Assembly (NCBI GenBank): GCA_019119495.1
Contig: DWWX01000042.1
Coordinates: 1 to 64,000, forward strand
Length of the DNA: 64,000 bases
Reading direction: 5' to 3'
DNA from: Candidatus Gemmiger stercorigallinarum
GTDB lineage: Bacteria; Bacillota; Clostridia; Oscillospirales; Ruminococcaceae
A model generated the notes under the pieces. The model did not search any database, had not been told where the DNA came from, and saw nothing but the letters and a program-made list of their open reading frames with translations. The position numbers were made by a program, and so were the translations under genes. How positions within the stretch are numbered: position 1 is the first letter of the stretch; every line of letters begins with the position of its first letter. Of the stretch, positions 50,522 to 59,795 are shown piece by piece.

Positions 50522-50926
50522 TTGCTGTACGAACAATACCCGGAACTGGACGCCTTTCTGCTCTCGATGCCGGGGGCGGTGCGGGATTTCCAGCCGGTGT
50601 GGCAGTGGGACCGCTACCTGGTGGGCGGACGGCAGTTTGCCGGCCTGTGCCGGCCCGGCGCCGAACATGCCGCCGGATATGCCGGCCGCCCGCTGCTGAA
50701 CCTGAAAGCGGACCCGGCGGAGGGCGATTTTTACCGCCGCCAGTACCCGGACATCCTGCCCGGCTTTTACTCGGACAAGCGCAGCTGGATCAGCATCCGG
50801 CTGGACGGCGCGGTCCCGCAGGAGGAAGTGCTGCACCTGGCCCGCCGTTCCTGGCAGCTGGTGTTTGCCAAACTGACCAAAAAGGCGCAGCGGGCCATCC
50901 TGGAAGGCGGCGGATCTCCGGGCTGA
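50522..50926 (+). CDS. MmcQ/YjbR family protein
   Basis: This is a 134-residue protein. It has LLSMPGAVRDFQPVWQWDRYLVGG, LNLKADP and a late YSDKRSWISIRLDG, as in YjbR proteins (a DNA-binding-like fold of unknown role). The start appears to be TTG at 50522, three bases after the Dabb stop, with GAGG eight bases upstream inside the Dabb gene, so translation is coupled. Confidence 0.85.
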   Translation: MLYEQYPELDAFLLSMPGAVRDFQPVWQWDRYLVGGRQFAGLCRPGAEHAAGYAGRPLLNLKADPAEGDFYRRQYPDILPGFYSDKRSWISIRLDGAVPQEEVLHLARRSWQLVFAKLTKKAQRAILEGGGSPG

Positions 50927-50950
50927 GCCGGGGCGCCGCCGCCCGGCCGG

Positions 50951-51122
50951 TTTTCCACAAAACCGGCTATTTTGTGTCTGCCAAAAACGCAGCCGCGGAA
51001 GTTTTCAACCATTTCGTTGAAAAACTCCGCGGCTTTTTCATTTTTCGTGTGGAAAACATTTGTCGAAATATGGTCGTTTTTTCTCTTTCGGCTGGTTTTC
51101 TTTTCTACCGGGCTGTGGAAAA
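50951..51122. other. DnaA-box-like sites upstream of dnaA (origin, upstream part)
   Basis: TTTTCCACA at 50951-50959 (plus) and TGTGGAAAA at 51048-51056 and 51114-51122 (minus-strand boxes) lie in the 490-base gene-free gap before dnaA. They suggest a bipartite origin and DnaA control of its own promoter. Confidence 0.6.
50992..51038 (+). terminator. Terminator of the YjbR gene
   Basis: A near-perfect 18-bp stem (50992-51009 with 51016-51033) is followed by TTTTT. Confidence 0.88.
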
Positions 51123-51340
51123 CCCGGCAAAACTGTTCAAAACTGCGCCGCCGGCCCCCTTTTCTTTCGACCACAAGGCCTTGGCGGCGGGGTTTTGGCG
51201 GCGGGCCGGGCGGGACGCCGGCGCCCGGCGGGCGCCGGGCCAAACCTGCATTTTTGTTTCCTGCCGGCGGGGCGGCGGCAGGGGGGCCGGACGTCAAATC
51301 TTCCGCGCTGCAAGGCCCCTTTATTATTACATCTATATAA

Positions 51341-51369
51341 TTGTATTCTGTGGCGTTTTGTGCTATACT
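51341..51369 (+). promoter_or_regulatory. dnaA: Promoter of dnaA
   Basis: TTGTAT (51341-51346), 17 bases, TATACT (51364-51369), 49 bases before the start codon. Confidence 0.7.
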
Positions 51370-51417
51370 ATACTTGTATTGTTATGTAAAAAATTCCGTA
51401 TAGAATTGGGGAAAACC

Positions 51418-52740
51418 ATGGACTCACTCGACTCTTTCAACGGTGTATTGGACGCAGCCAAGGAGTACTGCCGCCAGCACATGGCGGACGCAGCCTACGA
51501 GTATTACATCAGCGGGCTGAAGGCCGTCAGCTTTGAAAACTCCAACTGCGTCACTCTGGCCGTGCGCAACGACTTTATCCGCCAGATCGTATCCGACCGG
51601 TATACCGCCCTGCTGAAGGAAGCCTTCAAGTCGGTGCTGGGCTTCGACGTGGAGGTCAAGCTGGCCGTGCCCCAGGCGGAGGAGGACGCCCCCCCTGTCT
51701 CCCATGACCCGGAGGACGACCTGCCCTCCGGCCGGTACGACTTCACGTTTGAGAACTTCATCAAGGGGCCGTCCAACCAGTTTGCCTACGCGGCGGCCCA
51801 GGCGGTGGCGGCCAACCCCTCCGGCGCCTACAACCCGCTGTTCATCTACGGGCCGTCCGGCCTGGGCAAGACCCACCTGCTCAACGCCATTGAGATTGAG
51901 ATCAAGAAAAACCATCCCGATTTCAACATCGTCTACGTGGATTGTGAAAAGTTCACCAACGAGATCATCACCGCGGTGCGCAACAACACCACCGAGCAGT
52001 TCCGCCAGAAATACCGGGAAGCCGACGTGCTGCTGATCGACGACATCCAGTTCATCGCCGGCAAGGAAGCGACGCAGGAGGAGTTTTTCCACACCTTCAA
52101 CACGCTGCACAACGCCGGCAAGCAGATCGTTCTGGCCTGCGACCGCCCAGCCAAGGAGATCAAAAGCCTGGAGGAACGTCTGCGCACCCGGTTCGAGTGG
52201 GGCCTGACCGCCGACATCCAGCCGCCGGACTTTGAAACGCGGGTGGCCATCGTCAAGCGCAAGGCAGAGCTTTTGAACCTGGACCTGCCCGACGATGTGG
52301 CCGAATACATCGCCAACCACCTGAAGCAGAACATCCGCCAGCTGGAGGGCGCAGTCAAAAAACTCAACGCCTACTATATGCTGGAGGGCATCGCCCCCTG
52401 CATCGGCGTGACCATGACCGCCATCAAGGATACGCTCAACGACACCCAGCCCATCCCCGTGACCATCGAGAAGATCATCAACGAGGTGGCCCGCACCTAC
52501 AACGTGCTGCCCTCCGACATCCGCGGCAAAAAGCGCAACGCCAACGTCAGCACCGCGCGCCAAATGGCCATGTACATCATCCGGGAGATCACCGGCATGA
52601 GCATGGAGGCCATCGGCTCCGAGTTCCAGCGCGACCACTCCACCGTGGTGTACAGCCTGAAAACGATGGAGGAGAACATCAACCGCGACCGCCACATCAA
52701 AGAGACGGTGGACGACATCATCAAGAATGTCCGCACCTGA
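51418..52740 (+). CDS. dnaA: Chromosomal replication initiator protein DnaA
   Basis: This is a 440-residue protein, the usual length. Domain I covers about residues 1-80 and a short linker follows. The AAA+ domain III has Walker A GPSGLGKTHLL, Walker B LLIDDIQF and the sensor RLRTRFEWGL. Domain IV ends with STARQMAMYIIRE and RDHSTVVYS, the DNA-recognition helix-turn-helix. It binds DnaA boxes and opens the origin. The start is the ATG at 51418 after GGGG. Confidence 0.98.
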   Translation: MDSLDSFNGVLDAAKEYCRQHMADAAYEYYISGLKAVSFENSNCVTLAVRNDFIRQIVSDRYTALLKEAFKSVLGFDVEVKLAVPQAEEDAPPVSHDPEDDLPSGRYDFTFENFIKGPSNQFAYAAAQAVAANPSGAYNPLFIYGPSGLGKTHLLNAIEIEIKKNHPDFNIVYVDCEKFTNEIITAVRNNTTEQFRQKYREADVLLIDDIQFIAGKEATQEEFFHTFNTLHNAGKQIVLACDRPAKEIKSLEERLRTRFEWGLTADIQPPDFETRVAIVKRKAELLNLDLPDDVAEYIANHLKQNIRQLEGAVKKLNAYYMLEGIAPCIGVTMTAIKDTLNDTQPIPVTIEKIINEVARTYNVLPSDIRGKKRNANVSTARQMAMYIIREITGMSMEAIGSEFQRDHSTVVYSLKTMEENINRDRHIKETVDDIIKNVRT

Positions 52741-52874
52741 CCCGCACCGTTTGTTTGCCAGTGGCGTACAGTTTTTGTGCAGATCGGGCGGTGTTTTCCT
52801 TCCGGCGGCCCCGCGGCAGGGCAAAATCTGCCGGGCAGGGGCGTCCCGAAGGGGGAAACAGCCGGCCCGGCAGG

Positions 52875-53068
52875 TTCTCAACACTTTCAACCGTTTTTTC
52901 AACAATTAACACCAGTTTTCCACCGAAGGGTGTGTAAAACAAAGTTTTTTCCCCTTTTCAACATCTTTCACACAACGCGGGGAACTTTTTCAACACGGCG
53001 CAAACCCGCCGCAGAACTGCCCGCACAGGACTTTTCCACAGATTTCACGGCCCCTACTACTACTACTA
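52875..53068 (+). other. Replication origin (oriC) with DnaA boxes and a DnaA-trio tract
   Basis: Between dnaA and dnaN lie DnaA-box-like 9-mers at 52875 (TTCTCAACA), 52896, 52955 and 52987 (TTTTCAACA), 52916 (TTTTCCACC) and 53032 (TTTTCCACA). The last is followed by a GC-rich 13-base spacer and five perfect CTA triplets (53054-53068), the order found in the basal unwinding element of Bacillus-type origins. The rest of the 546-base gap shows no gene. Confidence 0.85.
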
Positions 53069-53286
53069 TCCAAGATTTCTGTTTCTGCGTCCAAAAAGCA
53101 AATGCATAAAAATACAGTCCTGCCGGCAGACGCAACGCACAGCGCCAATAAGGGAACCAAAAGACCGTTTCTCCCCCCGCAAAAAGCCGCTGCCAGAAAC
53201 CATCCTCTGTGCGGGGTGTCTGTGTGCAGACGCCGCAGACACAAAACAGCCCGCACAAACATTTTTTTGAGAAAAGAGGCTTCCGC

Positions 53287-54393
53287 ATGAAATTCGAATG
53301 TGAAAAGACACTTCTCGCCTCGGCCATCGACGGCGTTTCCCGCGCCATCACCAACCGCGCGGCCATCCCCATCCTGCAGGGCATCCTGCTGAAAGCCGAG
53401 GGCTTTTCGCTGACGCTGACCGGCTACGATATGGAGATGGGCATCACCACCACCATCGAGTGCAATGTGCTGGTGCCCGGCGAGATGGTGCTGGACGCAA
53501 AGCTGTTCGGCAGCATGGTGGCCCGCATGCCCGCAGGCACCGTCCATGTGGAGCTGGAGGACAACGGCACCGCCATGGTCCGCGGCGGCGTGGCCGAGTT
53601 TGAGATCCCCGCCATGCTGGCCGGCGAATACCCGATGCTGCCCAACCCCGGCGCCGAGAATACCATGACCGTCAAGTGCGGCATGCTGAAAGAAATGATC
53701 GAAAAGACCATCTATGCGGTCAGCCAGGACGACAAAAAGCCCGCGCACACCGGCGAGTTGTTTGTCATTGAGCCGGGCAGCCTGACGGTGGTGGCGCTGG
53801 ACGGCTACCGGCTGGCCATCATCCAGCGGGATGTGGAGTGCAGCCGCGATATCCGCATCATCATCCCCGCAAAGACGCTGCAGGAACTTTTGAAGATCAT
53901 GGGCGGGCCGGACGACGACATCAAGATCGACGCCAACCGCCGGTATGTGGTGTTCACCACCAACGGCTACACCATCATGAGCCGCCTGATCGAGGGCGAA
54001 TTTTTGAATTACAAGCAGGTCATCCCGGAGGGCAGCCGCAGCCGGGTGGTGGTGGACTGCAAGCAGTTCATCGACACCATCGAGCGCGCCTCGCTGATCA
54101 TCACCGAGCGGCTGAAAAACCCGTTGCGCATCACCTTTGCGCCGGACAAGATCACCGTGCGCTGCCAGACCACGCTGGGCCGGGTGATGGACGAGTTCCC
54201 GCCCGAAAAGATGGAGGGCGACACCGTCGAGATCGGCTTTAACAACCGCTATATGCTGGAAGCCCTGCGCAACGCCCGCAGCGAGCGGGTGCTTTTGGAG
54301 ATCAACGGCCCCTTGAGCCCGGTCAAGGTCCTGCCGGAAGAGGGCAAGGACTTTATCTACCTGGTGCTGCCGGTGCGGTTCAAAAACGAGTGA
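53287..54393 (+). CDS. dnaN: DNA polymerase III beta subunit (sliding clamp)
   Basis: This is a 368-residue protein with the three-domain clamp pattern. It begins MKFECEKTLLASAI, has a central LDGYRLAI segment and ends with YLVLPVRF. It forms the ring that tethers polymerase to DNA. The start is the ATG at 53287 after AGAAAAGAGG. It follows the origin and leads the yaaA-recF-gyr group. Confidence 0.97.
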   Translation: MKFECEKTLLASAIDGVSRAITNRAAIPILQGILLKAEGFSLTLTGYDMEMGITTTIECNVLVPGEMVLDAKLFGSMVARMPAGTVHVELEDNGTAMVRGGVAEFEIPAMLAGEYPMLPNPGAENTMTVKCGMLKEMIEKTIYAVSQDDKKPAHTGELFVIEPGSLTVVALDGYRLAIIQRDVECSRDIRIIIPAKTLQELLKIMGGPDDDIKIDANRRYVVFTTNGYTIMSRLIEGEFLNYKQVIPEGSRSRVVVDCKQFIDTIERASLIITERLKNPLRITFAPDKITVRCQTTLGRVMDEFPPEKMEGDTVEIGFNNRYMLEALRNARSERVLLEINGPLSPVKVLPEEGKDFIYLVLPVRFKNE

Positions 54394-54420
54394 CGCCGCG
54401 GGACACAGCGGACGAGACAC

Positions 54421-54480
54421 GGAAAAATGAGGAATTGAGGTGCGGCCTGCGGCCGCGGGATCTGAAAATATGCGTGGTGT
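54421..54480. repeat. Second dispersed repeat family, copy after dnaN
   Basis: AAAAATGAGGAATTGAGGTG is followed by GCGGCCTGCGGCCGCGGG, matching the units near 23925 and 29868. Confidence 0.5.
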
Positions 54481-54509
54481 AGCCGCCAAGGATAGTGGCA
54501 GGATATAGG

Positions 54510-54647
54510 CGGCAATGCACCCTTCCGTCTGCGGCATACGCCGCATCCACCTCCCCTTGCAGGGGAGGCTTTGCAGGCGGCTGTCACTCGGAAGGCTCCC
54601 CTGCAAGGGGAGCTGTCACCGCAGGTGACTGAGGGGTGCATTGCCGC
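54510..54647. repeat. MITE-like dispersed repeat between dnaN and the S4 gene
   Basis: This full unit is in the opposite orientation to copy 1: it begins GGCAATGCACCCTTCCGTC and ends GACTGAGGGGTGCATTGCC, with the two internal CTCCCC/GGGGAG hairpins. It makes up most of the 385-base gap. Confidence 0.85.
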
Positions 54648-54778
54648 GCAGAATTGGCCGGTATCCTTTTGGAGCTGACACAGACACAAGCCGCTGAGCC
54701 TGCCCTGTTTTTGATGTGTGCCCTGCAGGCCGCACCAAAGTCCCTCATTCCCAATTGCAAGAAAAAGGTCGTACAAAC

Positions 54779-55006
54779 ATGGAAAATTCAGTTGAGACCA
54801 TACGCATCCACACCGATTTCATCAAGCTGGAGGCGCTTTTGAAGTTTGCCGGCTGGTGCGAGACCGGCGGCGAAGCCAAGGAGCGCATCCAGGGCGGCGA
54901 GGTGCTGGTCAACGGCGCGCCCTGCACCATGCGGGGCAAAAAGTGCGTGGCCGGCGACGAGGTCACGATGGACGGCCGCACCCTGCGGGTGGCGGAGGGC
55001 CGCTGA
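54779..55006 (+). CDS. S4-domain RNA-binding protein (YaaA/RlbA family)
   Basis: This is a 75-residue protein. The S4 fold is seen in [30 protein letters not shown] and GDEVTM. This small gene usually sits between dnaN and recF in Firmicutes. Its stop overlaps the recF start (TGATG). Confidence 0.92.
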   Translation: MENSVETIRIHTDFIKLEALLKFAGWCETGGEAKERIQGGEVLVNGAPCTMRGKKCVAGDEVTMDGRTLRVAEGR

Positions 55007-56109
55007 TGCGCCTGGAACATCTGCGGGTAGAGAATTTCCGCAATCTGGCGGAGGCCGAACTTGTGCCGTCGCCGGTTTTGACGGTGATCTGCGGGCCGAA
55101 CGGCCAGGGCAAGACCAACCTGTTGGAGGCGGTCTGGCTGCTGACTGGCGGCAAGAGCTTCCGCGGCGCCAAGGACGCCGAGCTGATCCGCCGCAGCGCG
55201 CCCTTTGCGGTGTTGGAGGCGGCGTTCAATGCCGGCGGCCGGGACCAGGCCCTGCGGCTGACGGTGGGGGGCAAGGGCACCCAGCGCCCCGGCCGCACCG
55301 CCCGCTTGAACGGCGCCGACCGGGGCCGGGCGGCGTCCATCGTGGGCACCTTTACCGCGGTGGTGTTCGACCCCAACCACCTGAGCCTGGTCAAGGGCGG
55401 GCCGGAGGGCCGGCGGCGGTTTCTGGACGCGGCGCTGTGCCAGCTGTATCCGGGGTATCTGACCGCACTGCGGCGGTATTCCCGCACGGTGTCCCAGAAA
55501 AACGCACTTTTGAAGGCTTACGACATCACCCCCGGTGCCGGAACGCTGCTGGAGACCTTCAACGAGGGGCTGGCCAAAACCGGCGCCGAGGTGATGGCCC
55601 GGCGCGCGGCGTACCTGGACAAACTGGCCCCGGCCGCGGCGCAGAACTACCGGGATATCTCCCGCGGGGCCGAAACGCTGCAGGTGACCTACCGGCCCTG
55701 CTGCGACCCCACGCCGGAGGCGCTGGCCGCCCGGCTGCGGGAGGTGCTGCCCACCGAACTGCGGACGGGGTTCTGCCTGGCGGGCCCCCACCGGGAGGAC
55801 CTGGACATTGACATCGACGGCCAGCCGGGCAGGATCTACGGCAGCCAGGGCCAGCAGCGCAGTGCGGTGCTGAGCCTGAAACTGGCCGAGGCCAGCGTGG
55901 CCGGCGAGATTTTGGGCGAGCACCCGGTGATGCTTTTGGACGACGTGCTCAGCGAGCTGGACGACGCCCGGCAGGCCTATCTTTTGACCCGCATTGAGGA
56001 CAAACAGACCTTTGTGACCACCTGCGACTCCGCCGCCTTTGCCCGCACCAACGGCAAGCTGGTGTTTGTGCAGGGCGGCCAGACGTCCGAAACGCCGTTT
56101 GAAACGTGA
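55006..56109 (+). CDS. recF: DNA replication and repair protein RecF
   Basis: This is a 367-residue SMC-like ATPase. It begins [14 protein letters not shown]. Walker A is GPNGQGKTNLLEA, the signature is YGSQGQQRSAVLSLKLAEA, and Walker B is LLDDVLSELD. It loads RecA at gaps. It is coupled to the S4 gene by overlap. Confidence 0.96.
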   Translation: MRLEHLRVENFRNLAEAELVPSPVLTVICGPNGQGKTNLLEAVWLLTGGKSFRGAKDAELIRRSAPFAVLEAAFNAGGRDQALRLTVGGKGTQRPGRTARLNGADRGRAASIVGTFTAVVFDPNHLSLVKGGPEGRRRFLDAALCQLYPGYLTALRRYSRTVSQKNALLKAYDITPGAGTLLETFNEGLAKTGAEVMARRAAYLDKLAPAAAQNYRDISRGAETLQVTYRPCCDPTPEALAARLREVLPTELRTGFCLAGPHREDLDIDIDGQPGRIYGSQGQQRSAVLSLKLAEASVAGEILGEHPVMLLDDVLSELDDARQAYLLTRIEDKQTFVTTCDSAAFARTNGKLVFVQGGQTSETPFET

Positions 56110-56121
56110 GGGGGGCTTGCC

Positions 56122-56376
56122 ATGCTGATGCACGCAGGGCGGGATTTTGTTTTGAATACCCGCGATGTTGTGGGATTTTTTGATTTGGACAGCACCTCGC
56201 CGGGGCGCATCACCCACGAGTTTCTCGCCAATGCTGAGAAGGAGGGCGCCGTGGTGGACCTGTCCGCGGATATCCCCAAGAGCTTTATCCTGACCGATTT
56301 CCCCACCGAGACCATCTACGTCACCGAGCTGTCCACCGCCGCGCTGAAAGGCAGGGCGGAGAAGCTGGTGCTATGA
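56122..56376 (+). CDS. RemB/DUF370-like regulator
   Basis: This is an 84-residue protein beginning MLMHAGRDFVLNTRDVVGFFDLD, the pattern of the extracellular-matrix regulator RemB (YaaB) that lies next to recF in many Firmicutes. It probably binds DNA or nucleoid-associated targets. The start follows GAGGGGGG. Confidence 0.85.
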   Translation: MLMHAGRDFVLNTRDVVGFFDLDSTSPGRITHEFLANAEKEGAVVDLSADIPKSFILTDFPTETIYVTELSTAALKGRAEKLVL

Positions 56377-56484
56377 AAAAATCCCCCTGCCGGGGGGGAC
56401 AGAATTTCACGCCGCAGGCGGAAGCAATTTTCCAAAAAACAGGCGAAGCAGATCGTCAGACCGGTTTGTTACAGCCAGGGCCAG

Positions 56485-56622
56485 GCGGCAATGCACCCCT
56501 CAGTCTGCTACCGCAGACAGCTCCCCTTGCAGGGGAGCCTTCCAAAGCGGCAGCCGCCCAAAAGCCTCCCCTGCAAGGGGAGGTGGATGCTCCGCCAGGC
56601 GCAGACGGAAGGGTGCGGCGCC
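56485..56622. repeat. MITE-like dispersed repeat, left of the DUF559 gene
   Basis: A full unit in the same orientation as the one at 57075 and nearly identical to it (shared CACCCCTCAGTC start, AGCCTTCCAAAGC and CCGCCCAAAAGCCTCC middle, GACGGAAGGGTGC end). The two form direct repeats around the DUF559 gene. Confidence 0.88.
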
Positions 56623-56669
56623 CTGCCAGGCAGGTATTTTTTCGGGATGGCACACAGAGAGGCAAAAAG

Positions 56670-57038
56670 ATGGGGTATCCGCGCAATGAAAAATTGCTGG
56701 AGAATGCCAGGGCGCTGCGTAAGACCATGACACCCCAGGAGCGCCATCTCTGGTACGATTATTTGAGGACCTGCCCCTTTCGCTTTGTAAGGCAGAAAAT
56801 TGTGGGGCCTTACATTTTGGATTTTTATTGTCATAGCGCAAGGCTGGCAATTGAAATTGATGGGTCACAACATTATGAAAAAGAGGGCAGGGCCGCGGAT
56901 GCAAAGCGGACAGATTTCCTAAATTCCATCCATATTGATGTGCTGCGGTTTTCCAATGCAGAAGTCAACACACAGTTTGCAGCGGTATGCAGTAAAATTT
57001 TGACGGAAGCGCAAAAGCGCAAAGCCGTGATCCCGTAG
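56670..57038 (+). CDS. DUF559 (Vsr-like) endonuclease-domain protein
   Basis: This is a 122-residue protein. It has TPQERHLWYDYLR, FRFVRQKIVGPYILDFYC and LAIEIDGSQHYE, the D...ExD/E core of DUF559 (PD-(D/E)XK, related to very-short-patch endonucleases). Base composition is visibly richer in A/T than the neighbours (about half GC by eye), which suggests transfer. It sits between two direct copies of the MITE-like repeat in the remB-gyrB interval. The start at 56670 follows AGAGG; the longer frame from 56373 reads through the repeat and was rejected. Confidence 0.85.
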   Translation: MGYPRNEKLLENARALRKTMTPQERHLWYDYLRTCPFRFVRQKIVGPYILDFYCHSARLAIEIDGSQHYEKEGRAADAKRTDFLNSIHIDVLRFSNAEVNTQFAAVCSKILTEAQKRKAVIP

Positions 57039-57074
57039 CGTTGCCGATGCGTTTATAGGACATCGGCCCCACAC

Positions 57075-57212
57075 GGCGGCAATGCACCCCTCAGTCACCT
57101 GCGGTGACAGCTCCCCTTGCAGGGGAGCCTTCCAAAGCAGCAGACCGCCCAAAAGCCTCCCCTGCAAGGGGAGGTGGATGCGCCGCAAGGCGCAGACGGA
57201 AGGGTGCGGTGC
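57075..57212. repeat. MITE-like dispersed repeat, right of the DUF559 gene
   Basis: Direct-repeat partner of 56485-56622. The remainder of the 324-base gap up to gyrB is AT-rich and holds no gene. Confidence 0.88.
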
Positions 57213-57239
57213 TTTGCGGCGCAAATATCCTGACGGTAA

Positions 57240-59324
<2,085 letters not shown>

Positions 59325-59327
59325 AAT

Positions 59328-59395
59328 CAAAAAATTAGAAATTAAGGAATGTCCGTGCGCGTCTGTGCACTCAAAAATTGGAATTGAGGATGGGT
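59328..59395. repeat. Second dispersed repeat family, copy after gyrB
   Basis: TTAAGGAATGTCCGTGCGCG, then GCACTCAAAAATTGGAATTG, resembles the units near 29868 and 44918. Confidence 0.5.
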
Positions 59396-59416
59396 TTCCG
59401 GGTGGTTTCTGTTGGA

Positions 59417-59472
59417 AAAGCCTCCCCTGCAAGGGGAGGTGCCCGCGAAGCGGGCGGAGGGGTGCATTGCCG
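59417..59472. repeat. Half MITE-like element before gyrA
   Basis: GCCTCCCCTGCAAGGGGAGG is followed by a GCCCGCGAAGCGGGC hairpin and AGGGGTGCATTGCC, corresponding to the right half of the family. Confidence 0.75.
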
Positions 59473-59618
59473 CTCTGCCGTATCTTTACCCTCAATTTAT
59501 GGCGGTTTGTGAAAAAATCTTTCACGAGGTAACACGGCATAGTGGCAGGCTCCCCACCAGGGATGCATCATAGGATGGATTGTTGACCAAATAGATTTAT
59601 GATACTGCCTTGGCAAGG

Positions 59619-59682
59619 CGGCAATGCACCCCTCAGTCGGCTTACGCCGACAGCTCCCCTTACAGGGGCGCCTTCCAATGGC
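59619..59682. repeat. Half MITE-like element before gyrA, left-half type
   Basis: GGCAATGCACCCCTCAGTC, a GGCTTACGCC hairpin and AGCTCCCCTTACAGGGG make up the left half of the family. With 59417-59472 and second-family pieces it fills the 471-base gyrB-gyrA gap; no gene is seen there. Confidence 0.75.
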
Positions 59683-59795
59683 AGGCTGCTCCATAAAATT
59701 TTTAGAGGAGGCCAAAGGCCGCCGGACAACCAAAATTCCTGATTTTAAAATCGCTGCATCGTATCCCCAAAGCCCAAACAAAAGGTGGTACACAA

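Noticed and set aside
56373-56669. Upstream extension of the DUF559 frame to 56373
   Set aside because: It reads through the MITE-like repeat (PLQGEVDAPPG type translation) and has no ribosome site; start placed at 56670.
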